Assembly (NCBI GenBank): GCA_029564595.1 | Contig: JAKQPS010000076.1 | Location: 1-56,268, forward strand | Reading direction: 5' to 3' | DNA: 56,268 nt | Source: a bacterium | GTDB lineage: Bacteria; UBP15; UBA6099 | Shown: positions 37,701 through 44,875 of the stretch, piece after piece | Numbering within the stretch: position 1 is the stretch's first letter | How the letters are laid out: every line of letters starts with the position of its first letter | The notes under the pieces: model-generated | What the model saw: only the letters and a program-made list of their open reading frames with translations | Databases searched by the model: none | What the model was told of the DNA's origin: nothing | Position numbers and translations under genes: made by a program

Positions 37701-38561
37701 CCTTTTCAGATCGTAGAACAACGAGTGAAACCTGATAGGGAAAAACAGAATGACAAGATAGGCAAGGAGAAATGGTGGCTGTATCTACGTCCTCGAATCG
37801 AGATGTACTCAAAAATTAGCCATTTATCTCGCTGCTTCACGGCTGCTCGTACAACTAAGCATCTCAATTTCTCTGCTGCCCCTACCAACTATGTTTTCAC
37901 GGAGGCACTTAAAGTCTTCACCACGGACCGATGGGATCTCTACACAGTGGTCCAATCCACCCTGCACGAAGTTTGGGCGCGAAAGTATAGCGGATCACTT
38001 GAAACACGACTTCGTTATTCACCAACAGACTGTTTTGATAATTTCCCATTTCCCGAAGGCCTTTGGAAGACGGCAAATCCCACGCTTGCGGAGACCGGCG
38101 AACGCTATCACGAATTCCGTCGCGCACTCATGAAGCAACTCTGGCTTGGGCTCACGGACATCTACAACCTGTACCACGCTTGCGACCTCTCTTCGGAGAA
38201 AGTCGCGAAGGTCAGTAAGAAGCCGCTGGCCGAGGCTGAGGCGGGTTATATCGGCATCCTCGAACTGCGCCGCCTGCACGTGGAACTGGACACCGCCATC
38301 CGCGACGCCTACGGCTGGAGCGACCTCGATCTCGGCCACGACTTCCACGAACTCGAATTCCTTGCCGAGAACGACCGCGTCCGCTACACCATCAGCCCCG
38401 ACGCCCGCCGCGAAGTCCTCAAACGCCTGCTCGCCCTGAACCACGAACGCGCCGCCCAGCAGTCCGCCGCACCCGCCCCCAAGAAAACAACCCACCGCAA
38501 AAAGGACTCAACCGGCCAACTCTTCGCCGATGAAGGGGAACTCTTCGATAATTCCAGATAG
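34779..38561 (+). CDS. Large adenine-specific DNA methyltransferase (Eco57I/PglX/DrmMI-like)
   Basis: 1,260 residues. Motif I VADISCGSGHILLAAARRI (~492-510), an ATP/AdoMet fold LYGVDINPLAVELCKVALWL-like stretch (here IYGVDINPLAVELCKVALWL), and catalytic motif IV LGNPPYMGG (~756-764), the N-P-P-Y signature of N6-adenine methyltransferases. A target-recognition part probably lies in residues ~950-1,150, where codon use is AT-richer than in the rest of the gene, as in recently exchanged recognition domains. The N-terminal ~150 residues resemble the start of Eco57I-type proteins, but I see no clear PD-(D/E)XK nuclease motif. It would mark host DNA so that the helicases act on unmodified DNA. The 4-base overlap with the upstream gene and 18-base gap to rhuM define the operon. 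Confidence 0.88.
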   Translation: MNFPSIRIEGAILSPDILDRLEDIHGQRPVDFGFDSSTKVKDEIVRAWADAQDYWRIFQRKVDGLRADSPATTETRNLWIVPLLGLLGYQTEYQPRAVEVSGKTYAISHRATNRGQTPVHIIGCKEPSGLDKKPEKAVLRMSAHAMLQEFLNLQEELYGIVTNGRLLRLLRDSSRLVKLSYLEFDLDRIFTDGLFADFAVMFRLLHASRLPATIEGSSESLIERYHQDSLDSGARIRDGLSRAVEQAIRDFANGFLSHPDNVSLRESISSGTLLPKDYYQHLLRLIYRILFLLVIEERDLVYPKDADKAKRDIYYDCYSLQRLRRLSEKRWLADRSKHDLWLSLLTAFRLFEAGGPGAKLGIAPLAGDLFSPNAIRELGQCMLGNDVLLGCLRALNMYENLDTHQTIRVNYAALNVEEFGSVYEGLLEYDPVFNINGNRIEFAFAQGGERAATGSHYTPDDLVQPLLKHSLDYLIADKLKESDKEKALLSLRVADISCGSGHILLAAARRIATELAIVRTKEDQPSPKAFREAQRDVIRECIYGVDINPLAVELCKVALWLEAHNPGMPLNFLDHHIKCGNAIVGFTRRGEVERGVPDEAFKTMPGDDKETIAELRKRNKMERAKREKIVETELELSPEISKYLEGILTRWRDISNLPERTPEEIETKKQRYIEFTQSPDAWLLNQISSIPIAQFYLPKTQDIESKIITDAEFRLYWTGKHHPQGQGTAAALALAHQKRFFHWFLEFPEIIQRGGFDCILGNPPYMGGTNLSGTYGYPFCEFVKWEYAPTGLSDLVTYFVRRIYNLLHKNGFTAFITTNSIKDGDIRKDGLEQVIANGGAINFAVRGIKWPGRANLVVSLVAIHKGKWNRKCLLDGKEENVISAHLEGYIDAGPPIILGSNTNYMYEGSKPLSDGFILSHEEAERIVQSDPRYKEVIFPIINGNELNNEPCQTPGKSIINFFNWTMDKAREYELPFQIVEQRVKPDREKQNDKIGKEKWWLYLRPRIEMYSKISHLSRCFTAARTTKHLNFSAAPTNYVFTEALKVFTTDRWDLYTVVQSTLHEVWARKYSGSLETRLRYSPTDCFDNFPFPEGLWKTANPTLAETGERYHEFRRALMKQLWLGLTDIYNLYHACDLSSEKVAKVSKKPLAEAEAGYIGILELRRLHVELDTAIRDAYGWSDLDLGHDFHELEFLAENDRVRYTISPDARREVLKRLLALNHERAAQQSAAPAPKKTTHRKKDSTGQLFADEGELFDNSR

Positions 38562-38579
38562 TTCAAGAGGAAACAAATT

Positions 38580-39671
38580 ATGGCTAAAAAAGACAAACGT
38601 AATCTACCAATGAAGCCGGAAACAGCGTCTGAGTTCATCTTGTACCAGGCCGATGACGGCCAGACGAAGATTCAGGTCCGGCTCGTGGACGGAACTGTGT
38701 GGCTGCCGCAGCGTTCGATTGCGGAGCTTTTCCAGAAATCCACGCCAACCGTAAATGAGCACATAGCCAACATCTACGAGGAGGGTGAACTGGCCCCCGA
38801 GGCAACTGTTCGGAAATTCCGAATAGTTCAACCGGAAGGAACCCGACGGGTGGAACGGCTGGTGGACTTCTACAACCTCGACATGATTCTCGCGGTTGGC
38901 TACCGCGTCCGGTCCCACCGGGGCACGCAGTTCCGCCAGTGGGCCACACGCACCCTCAGCGAGTTTCTCGTCAAAGGGTTCGTGATGGACGACGAGAGGC
39001 TCAAGCAAGGCCGCAACATCGGCGAAGATTATTTCGATGAGCTTCTGGAGCGAATCAGAGCCATACGGGCATCCGAGCGCCGCTTTTACCAGAAGATCAC
39101 GGACATTTACGCCACGAGCATCGACTACGACCCAAACGTGGAGATTACACAAACATTTTACGCCACGGTCCAGAACAAGCTTCACTGGGCCATCCACGGC
39201 CACACAGCTGCGGAGGTCATCGTGGAGCGCGCCGACGCATCCAAGCCGCACATGGGACTGACTACATGGAAGAATTCTCCGCGCGGCCGCATCCGGAAGG
39301 CGGACGCCACGATTGCCAAAAATTACCTCTCGGAAAAGGAAATCAGCGACCTTGACCGCATCGTGACCATGTATCTGGACTATGCCGAGCTTCAGGCCGA
39401 CAACCGGCGTCCGATGCACATGGCGGACTGGATCAAGAGGCTCGACGCGTTCCTGCAATTCAATGAGAAGAATATCCTGGCGAATCCGGGCAAGGTGTCG
39501 CACGAGCTTGCCCTTGAGCATGCGGAGGCCGAGTTCGAAAAGTTCGACGCCGCGCGCCGCAGTCTGGAGGCCACACAGCCCGTCAGCGACTTCGACCACG
39601 TCGTGGAGCAGGTCAAGCAACTGGGCAAGGGCTCCGCAAAACCACCGAACAATAGAAAAAAGCGGAAGTGA
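38580..39671 (+). CDS. rhuM: RhuM family protein
   Basis: 363 residues with the RhuM signature: an N-terminal winged helix region (DGTVWLPQRSIAELFQKS, ~39-56), TVNEHIANIYEEGEL, then VERLVDFYNLDMILAVGYRV, RGTQFRQWATRTLSEFLVKG and the C-terminal DYAELQADNRRPMHMADWI-like block. The molecular function of RhuM is unknown despite its virulence name; it is found again and again beside restriction-modification and related loci. The gene starts 18 bases after the methyltransferase stop, so it belongs to the same transcript. A role as regulator or accessory to the helicase/methyltransferase system is inferred. Confidence 0.88.
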   Translation: MAKKDKRNLPMKPETASEFILYQADDGQTKIQVRLVDGTVWLPQRSIAELFQKSTPTVNEHIANIYEEGELAPEATVRKFRIVQPEGTRRVERLVDFYNLDMILAVGYRVRSHRGTQFRQWATRTLSEFLVKGFVMDDERLKQGRNIGEDYFDELLERIRAIRASERRFYQKITDIYATSIDYDPNVEITQTFYATVQNKLHWAIHGHTAAEVIVERADASKPHMGLTTWKNSPRGRIRKADATIAKNYLSEKEISDLDRIVTMYLDYAELQADNRRPMHMADWIKRLDAFLQFNEKNILANPGKVSHELALEHAEAEFEKFDAARRSLEATQPVSDFDHVVEQVKQLGKGSAKPPNNRKKRK

Positions 39672-39675
39672 GCAG

Positions 39676-39876
39676 ATGATTCCCGACATGGATCACGACG
39701 GAGATATCGACGGCAGGGATTACTACGACGATCTCGGCGGCGCGTATCATTTTGCTCCGAAAGAGCTTAAAGACGATCTGTCCGCACCGCCGTCACCGGG
39801 TATGATAACCGCCGCACGCGTACTATCTGCGTTGTTCTGGATTGCGGTGCTTTTTTTATTGTTGTGGGTGTTCTGA
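39676..39876 (+). CDS. Small membrane protein with an EF-hand-like calcium loop
   Basis: 66 residues starting 4 bases after rhuM, with GGAAG upstream. The N-terminus has a DMDHDGDIDGRDYYDD loop whose acid spacing fits an EF-hand or dockerin-type calcium site (D-x-D-x-D-G-x-I-D-x-x-D). A single C-terminal hydrophobic segment (residues ~43-66, ending LLLWVF) would anchor it with the loop on one side of the membrane. I do not know the family. It is probably cotranscribed with rhuM and the next gene, which starts 1 base after its stop. Confidence 0.6.
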   Translation: MIPDMDHDGDIDGRDYYDDLGGAYHFAPKELKDDLSAPPSPGMITAARVLSALFWIAVLFLLLWVF

Positions 39877-39877
39877 C

Positions 39878-41236
39878 ATGGTTAAGATACCTATATCATC
39901 CGAAGAAAAGAATAAAGGCGATAATCCCGCTGACAGACTGACTGCCGGTGCCCGCTCGCTCGAATCTAGGGCATTTCAAAAAGCCATAGACATCTTTGTC
40001 TCCATCTTGCGTGACGAACCGGAGAACGGTAACGCTTACCTGAATCTTGGCAAAGCCTATGTTCAAATGGGAAGGATGCAGGAGGCGGTGAACGCGCTCT
40101 TGAAGGCCGCGGAACTGCTTCCCGGCAATGTTGAGGCATATCTGCTGCTGTCTCAGGCCTACGCCGGAACTGGAAGCCATGACGATGCACTAATGACTCT
40201 CAGAAAGGCGGAGAGTCTTTTCCCGGATGAACCTTACGTCCCGTTCAAGCTCGGAATGTTGCTGGGGGAAATGGATCGTTTGAATGAATCCGCCGAAGCA
40301 TACAGTAAAGCCGTGACAATCAAGCCTGAGTTTGCCCAAGCTCACAACAACCTCGGAGCGTTATATGTGAATTGCGGGCTGTACCTGATGGGGGTAAAAA
40401 CACTCGAAAAGGCTGTGGAATTTGACCCGCAAAACCCGATCTGCAGGGACAACTACGGGCGTGCCCTTGCCGGGCTGCGAAAGTTCGATCTGGCAATCGC
40501 ACAGCAACTGGAAAGCATCAGGCTGAATCCCGGCAGGGCTGCAACCCACAGACACATCGCCGACACTTATTTCAAAATGGGAAACAGAGAACTGGCGTTG
40601 AAGGCAATCAGGAAAGCGGTGGAACTCAACAGTGACGACCCGGCGAACTGTCTCGGCCTCTCTGAAGTGCTGACAGACCAGTTTGAGGATCAGGCCGAGG
40701 GGCTGAAATTGTGCAAGACATGGCTGAAGAAATGGCCGGAAGACATTGAGGTTATAAGCCGGGTGGCAATGATCTACACAGCCTCGCGTGCGACATACGG
40801 TGGAAAGGACACTCTCAACATAAACGGCGTCGAAAAAGCGGAGGAGCTGCTTGAACAGGCGTTGAAAAAAGCGCCGGACAATGTCCGTTTGCATAAACAG
40901 ATGGTGTTGACAATTCAGAACCGCGGCTGGGGTGGGGAATATACCGAAAGAGCACTCCGGCATTTGTCCGAAGTCGTGAGAATCCGGCCTGATGATCCCC
41001 AGGCGCACTTTGAGTTGGGGGAATGCTATTACAGCGCAAGAGGGAACGTAAACATATACTCCCCTGACATCGAATGTCTTCAGCTTGCAGAGCAGAGCCT
41101 GAGAAAAGCCATCCGCCTTGACCCCTGCATGCTGGATGCCTACGAGTGCCTCGCAAAAACGTATGAAGCACTCGGATGGGATGCCCTCGCGCAGGACACT
41201 CGCAAACAGGCCGAGTCTGTCAAAAACCGTGAGTAA
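39878..41236 (+). CDS. Tetratricopeptide-repeat protein
   Basis: 452 residues from the ATG at 39,878, one base after the preceding stop; an upstream ATG at 39,842 would run through the previous gene and is unlikely. It is built of about ten TPR units, for example AYLNLGKAYVQMGRMQEAVN, AYLLLSQAYAGTGSHDDALM, AHNNLGALYVNCGLYLMGVK and THRHIADTYFKMGNRELALK. No signal peptide or enzymatic domain is visible. TPR superhelices bind partner proteins; here it could be a scaffold for the upstream helicase/methyltransferase set or an independent cargo gene. A small stem (GTTATC/GATAAC, around 41,360-41,378) follows downstream. Confidence 0.85.
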   Translation: MVKIPISSEEKNKGDNPADRLTAGARSLESRAFQKAIDIFVSILRDEPENGNAYLNLGKAYVQMGRMQEAVNALLKAAELLPGNVEAYLLLSQAYAGTGSHDDALMTLRKAESLFPDEPYVPFKLGMLLGEMDRLNESAEAYSKAVTIKPEFAQAHNNLGALYVNCGLYLMGVKTLEKAVEFDPQNPICRDNYGRALAGLRKFDLAIAQQLESIRLNPGRAATHRHIADTYFKMGNRELALKAIRKAVELNSDDPANCLGLSEVLTDQFEDQAEGLKLCKTWLKKWPEDIEVISRVAMIYTASRATYGGKDTLNINGVEKAEELLEQALKKAPDNVRLHKQMVLTIQNRGWGGEYTERALRHLSEVVRIRPDDPQAHFELGECYYSARGNVNIYSPDIECLQLAEQSLRKAIRLDPCMLDAYECLAKTYEALGWDALAQDTRKQAESVKNRE

Positions 41237-41400
41237 GATATATGGTATGCTTATTGTAAATGAAATGAATATTTCTTGCGCATCGAAGGGAGAACTTGTC
41301 GCCAAACGTCTGAATGAGTTTCTTGTGATTTGAGGATGCTGCTAATAGCAGTGGGCCGGGGTTATCGTTTACTGATAACAGAGATACTAATGGCTAACCT

Positions 41401-41832
41401 TTAAAAATGGGAAGAAGCACAGCGAATCGATGTCATTAGAAATCTACGCCAGCAACCGGATGGAACTGGTATGAAATCGGGGCGCTGTCTTTCTTTCGGG
41501 TACACATAAACCCAGGCAGGTGCTTTCTTCCCACCATTCAGGATCGAAACGCTTTTTTCAATCCTGATGTAGTGGCTTCGGCTATCGCCGGGGCGATAAC
41601 CTTCAAGCCGGTCGAGGTGTTCGAGCGTTTTTGCGATATCTGGAAACGTCATGACCTCTCCGAGGACCTGCCCGTCGAGCGCATCAAACATCGCGGGGAA
41701 TCCATAGGGAAGATGATAAAGCCGCCCGGTAGTGACAGCGGGCTCAATAGTGAGCGCATCGCGGCAGTACCTTTCGTGGTTCCAGAATCCGGACATCAGA
41801 CTTCCGTAGACAAATAATCTTGATATCCCCAT
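41401..41832 (-). CDS. Gamma-glutamylcyclotransferase-like (GGCT/AIG2 family) protein
   Basis: 143 residues from the ATG at 41,832; the frame is open further upstream only as a shadow of the preceding gene. The family N-terminus is present (LFVYGSLMSGFWNHE), with the YGSL substrate-binding loop at residues ~8-11, and the catalytic-acid region lies around LEHLDRLEGYRPGD (~86-99, with Asp/Glu). C-terminal AWVYVYPKE is typical. GGCT-fold enzymes cyclise or cleave gamma-glutamyl amide bonds, releasing 5-oxoproline or related products. The start overlaps the end of the glutamine amidotransferase gene by 37 bases. With that gene and the amidoligase it forms a set known from comparative genomics of amidoligase neighbourhoods. 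Confidence 0.8.
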   Translation of the reverse strand: MGISRLFVYGSLMSGFWNHERYCRDALTIEPAVTTGRLYHLPYGFPAMFDALDGQVLGEVMTFPDIAKTLEHLDRLEGYRPGDSRSHYIRIEKSVSILNGGKKAPAWVYVYPKERQRPDFIPVPSGCWRRFLMTSIRCASSHF

Positions 41833-42593
41833 GATGAATAGCTCCTCATCCGTCCTTTGAAATAAAAATCGTGTTGCCGGAAGTCCATCAGGTCGGCAAC
41901 ATTGAATGCCGACAGCGTGTACGCAGCGATATCCAGCGGAATGACATCCTGTCTTCCGCCGTTGACCCGCTCGAGCGGCCATTCCTCGGACGAGTAGAAC
42001 ACGGCCCGAAATCCTTTGTGATACCACAGGGTTAGCGGCTTGTTGCCTTTGATGACCAGAATCGTATCGGGCGCCGATGTGCGCGTGAAAACGGCGGACA
42101 TGCCGCCACGGACGTCGCTGACGCAAGCCGTGAAGTTCTCGATGCTGTCTTTTTTATCCGCGAGCCGGAAGATGAACTCGCTGTCAACTTCGCCAACACG
42201 CGGCAGCCGGTATTTCTTGAAAAGCCGGTCCGCGTTCAGGATCGTGCCCGCGGCGGTGCCTATTACGGCTCCCGCCCTAATCGGATGGTTGTTCAGGCTG
42301 TTCGCCTCCGTGCCGCGCGTTTTCCATCGAGTGTGCCCAAGGATACAGGTTGTCGCATTATCGAATCGTCCGATGATTTCTGAATATTTCTCTTCCATGA
42401 CCAGCTTCGCCGCAGGGCCCGGACGCTTGAAAAGCGAGTACGTGCCGTCGCGCCGTATCATGGCGAGACCGGCGGCGTCTTTCCCGCGCGCCTGATTGAG
42501 CAAAAGCAGCTCAGTAAACATGCGCCCGATTTCTTCGAGTTCCGTTTTACGGCGGCGTTTGTTGCCAATTAAAACCCCGGTTAATCCGCACAT
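41796..42593 (-). CDS. Class II glutamine amidotransferase
   Basis: 265 residues with the N-terminal nucleophile Cys2 after Met1 (MCGLTGVLIG), as in Ntn-type amidotransferases where Met is removed. Further motifs: RGKDAAGLAMI (~35-45), ILGHTRWKTRGTEANSLNNHP (split as GHTRWKTRG and NSLNNHP), and EVDSEFIFRLAD (~134-145). It lacks a synthetase domain, so it is a stand-alone glutaminase supplying ammonia to a partner, most likely the amidoligase encoded further up the same operon. Ribosome site GGAG precedes the ATG, 15 bases after the stop of the remnant gene. Confidence 0.85.
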   Translation of the reverse strand: MCGLTGVLIGNKRRRKTELEEIGRMFTELLLLNQARGKDAAGLAMIRRDGTYSLFKRPGPAAKLVMEEKYSEIIGRFDNATTCILGHTRWKTRGTEANSLNNHPIRAGAVIGTAAGTILNADRLFKKYRLPRVGEVDSEFIFRLADKKDSIENFTACVSDVRGGMSAVFTRTSAPDTILVIKGNKPLTLWYHKGFRAVFYSSEEWPLERVNGGRQDVIPLDIAAYTLSAFNVADLMDFRQHDFYFKGRMRSYSSWGYQDYLSTEV

Positions 42594-42608
42594 ATTATTT
42601 ACACTCCA

Positions 42609-42739
42609 TCAAAGGTTGTGTTCTCTTTTCTTTGGTTCCATCCAGACCTGGGCGCTATCGAACTGGCGCATTAAATCCGCCGCCTGGCGCATGCTTTTTC
42701 CTTCGTAGTTTCTGACTTCACTGATACCGCCCGCGGCCT
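42609..42739 (-). pseudogene. 3-prime remnant of a gene cut by the RIT element
   Basis: An in-frame 3-prime end (last residues ISEVRNYEGKSMRQAADLM, then RQFDSAQVW and MEPKKREHNL) ends in TGA at 42,609-42,611, 15 bases before the amidotransferase start. Toward higher coordinates the frame stays open through the 31-bp terminal repeat and up to a stop at about 42,812 inside the RIT element, but no start or ribosome site is found. The fragment has normal coding character, so the gene was probably split when the RIT element inserted. No homologous 5-prime part is obvious right of the element, and the function is unknown. Confidence 0.6.
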
Positions 42740-42770
42740 GATTTATGTAAAGCCGCAAATTATGTTGAGT
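42740..42770 (+). repeat. Left 31-bp terminal inverted repeat of the RIT element
   Basis: Perfect reverse complement of 46,323-46,353. Identity stops at both ends of the 31 bp, which fixes the borders. Confidence 0.88.
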
Positions 42771-42836
42771 CGGGCGAAAAAAACTAGGATTCTCAGGGGC
42801 TTCTGTTTTTTTGACTCAACATAATCACAACACCCC

Positions 42837-43847
42837 TCATAGAGAAGAGAGCCAATCCAGGATGTCTTTGTTGTTTTGCCATGACGGTGCCTGCATGCTT
42901 GGTAATAACTTCGGGGCTTTGTCCAGCGCCTGCCGTTTCATTTCCATGTCAGCGCGCGCGTAGATATCTGTCGTTCGTATGTCCGTGTGTCCCAAAATCT
43001 TCTGAATTACAGATATCGGGTTTCCTGATTGATGAAGATGCATCGCCTTTGTGTGCCGCAAGGTATGAGGGCTGAGACGCTTTTTCAGAGAGCGGCTGTC
43101 AAAACCGGCCCTTCCCGCATGCTTTTTCAGGATGTAATTGATTCCTGATCGTGATAGTCTCGCGCCGTAACGATTGGAGAACAAAGGAATCGTTGCGTGC
43201 TCAGGCCAGATGAATCCATGCTCTTGAAGATATTCCTTCAGCAGATTTACCGTTGGTTCCATCAAAGGGACCGAACGGATTTTTCTGCCTTTCCCCGACA
43301 GACGCACTTGTGCCGGCGCTTCCAATCTGATATCTCCCACCGATAAGTTGATGATTTCCTGCACTCTTGCGCCGGTATCGTAAAGCACACTGAGCAAGAC
43401 GGTGTCACGGCGCCCCGTTCTCGTTGTAAGGTCTGGCTGCGCAAGAATCGCCTTCAATTCTTCTTGGGATAGATACTCTACCTCGGAATGACCGAAACGT
43501 TGCAAAGGGATAGCGAGGATTCGCTGACACTGGAAAAGGAGTTGGGGTTCTTCTGTCTGAACATATCGAAAAAATGAGTGCAAAGCGGCCAACCTGTGAT
43601 TTCGCGTGCGGGTGCTGCATTTGCGATCACTTTCCAAATGTTCGAGGAATCCTAAAACCAATGATGTGTCCATGTGTTTCATATCCAGTTTTTCAGGGGG
43701 CAATTCTCGAACATCACGGCAATATCTGAGAAAGAGAGCGAATGTGTCACGATATGCCATGATGGTGTTGGGACTGACGTTGCGCTGACTAGGAAGATAA
43801 TCACTCAAAAACTCGGAAAGGTGAAACGCAAAGTTCATTCTCTTCAT
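42837..43847 (-). CDS. ritC: RIT tyrosine recombinase, third gene
   Basis: 336 residues. N-terminal SAM-like core-binding domain (LSDYLPSQRNVSPNTIMAYR), then the catalytic domain with Arg in YDTGARVQEI, Lys in LSGKGRKIRS, HTLRH box (PHTLRHTKAM), His in ILGHTDIRTT and the tyrosine nucleophile in TTDIYARAD. All five catalytic positions are present, so it should be active. It starts in the ATGA overlap with the second recombinase gene. In RIT elements three such proteins, from distinct subfamilies, act together to move the element. The gene stops 12 bases from the inner repeat copy at 42,815-42,825. Confidence 0.9.
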   Translation of the reverse strand: MKRMNFAFHLSEFLSDYLPSQRNVSPNTIMAYRDTFALFLRYCRDVRELPPEKLDMKHMDTSLVLGFLEHLESDRKCSTRTRNHRLAALHSFFRYVQTEEPQLLFQCQRILAIPLQRFGHSEVEYLSQEELKAILAQPDLTTRTGRRDTVLLSVLYDTGARVQEIINLSVGDIRLEAPAQVRLSGKGRKIRSVPLMEPTVNLLKEYLQEHGFIWPEHATIPLFSNRYGARLSRSGINYILKKHAGRAGFDSRSLKKRLSPHTLRHTKAMHLHQSGNPISVIQKILGHTDIRTTDIYARADMEMKRQALDKAPKLLPSMQAPSWQNNKDILDWLSSL

Positions 43848-44875
43848 GGGTCTTGCCTCCTTGGGATTATGTGGCCGAAGGCTTTTTCTGTGCGTTTTGT
43901 CAACTCCGGAAATAAGTCGGCGGTGAAATGCAGATAATACTGCGTTCCCTCTAATGTTTCGTGCCCCATGTAATCTGCCAGTACAGATAATTTTTTGTTA
44001 AGGTCGGCGCCTTCTCTGTACCACTGAATTAATCGGTGCACGGCATACGTGTGACGAAGGTCGTGGGCTCGCGGGCCTTTCCCGCGGCCGCCATGAGGAA
44101 TTCCGGCTTTTCTCAACACTTCACGATAGGCATCGTAAACGGTTTTTCTCCCGTATTGGCCGCCATCCGGTGCGGGGAAGAAAAACGCATTGGGGCTTTT
44201 GACCGTCAAAAACATTGCGTACTTTTGCAAACGGCGCACAATAGACCAGGCCAGCGGAACCAATCGATCTTTTCCACCTTTTCCATCGCGTATAGTCAAC
44301 AAACCTCTTTCCAAGTCGACGTCTTTTAAACGCATACATCTTGCTTCTCCGCTGCGAAGGCCGCAGAAATACAGGAGCCGAAAATACTCGGGCATTATCA
44401 GATGTCTCATAGGCGAATGGATTGTGTACTGTAAACCGTCGACCGCGCGTAGCAACGACCTGATTTCATCGTATGTGAAAATTCTGGGGATGAAGTCTCT
44501 TTTGAACCTCCCATTCTGTTGAATGAACGAAGTGTCTACGGCATCTCCTTGACACTGAAGGAAAAGACATATCTGCCGCACAGCGGATTTTCGCCCATCC
44601 TGGTTCCTTGGCCGTTCGTTGTCTTTTCTTTCCATCCACTTTTTCAGCAGTTCTCTCGGAAACTCATCCGAATGCCATCCTTCCTTGTAAAGAAAATTGT
44701 CAAGACACCGCAGACGCGCAGAGTCGGGACTGTAGCGATAACCACAGGCTCTTTTGAATCGGATGAATCTGTCCAACACCGGGCCAAAACCACTGTGGAA
44801 GGTGATAATTTCCTTTTTCTCACGCATACGGCACCTCCTCGGGATCGAGAGCGGCGCTCCGCAATTCATCCACAT
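43844..44875 (-). CDS. ritB: RIT tyrosine recombinase, second gene
   Basis: 343 residues. N-terminal domain around RFIRFKRACGYRYSPDSARL, catalytic Arg in FCGLRSGEARC, Lys in DGKGGKDRLVPL, HDLRHTYAV, His in YMGHETLEGT and Tyr in TQYYLHF. It is a complete integrase-fold enzyme. It overlaps the first recombinase gene by 56 bases and the third by 4, which indicates obligate coexpression. Its sequence is clearly different from the other two, as expected for the three RIT subfamilies rather than tandem duplication. Confidence 0.9.
   Translation of the reverse strand: MWMNCGAPLSIPRRCRMREKKEIITFHSGFGPVLDRFIRFKRACGYRYSPDSARLRCLDNFLYKEGWHSDEFPRELLKKWMERKDNERPRNQDGRKSAVRQICLFLQCQGDAVDTSFIQQNGRFKRDFIPRIFTYDEIRSLLRAVDGLQYTIHSPMRHLIMPEYFRLLYFCGLRSGEARCMRLKDVDLERGLLTIRDGKGGKDRLVPLAWSIVRRLQKYAMFLTVKSPNAFFFPAPDGGQYGRKTVYDAYREVLRKAGIPHGGRGKGPRAHDLRHTYAVHRLIQWYREGADLNKKLSVLADYMGHETLEGTQYYLHFTADLFPELTKRTEKAFGHIIPRRQDP

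Noticed and set aside
38604-39689. 361-codon minus-strand frame opposite rhuM
   Set aside because: It lies antisense to a clear RhuM family gene and has no recognisable motifs.
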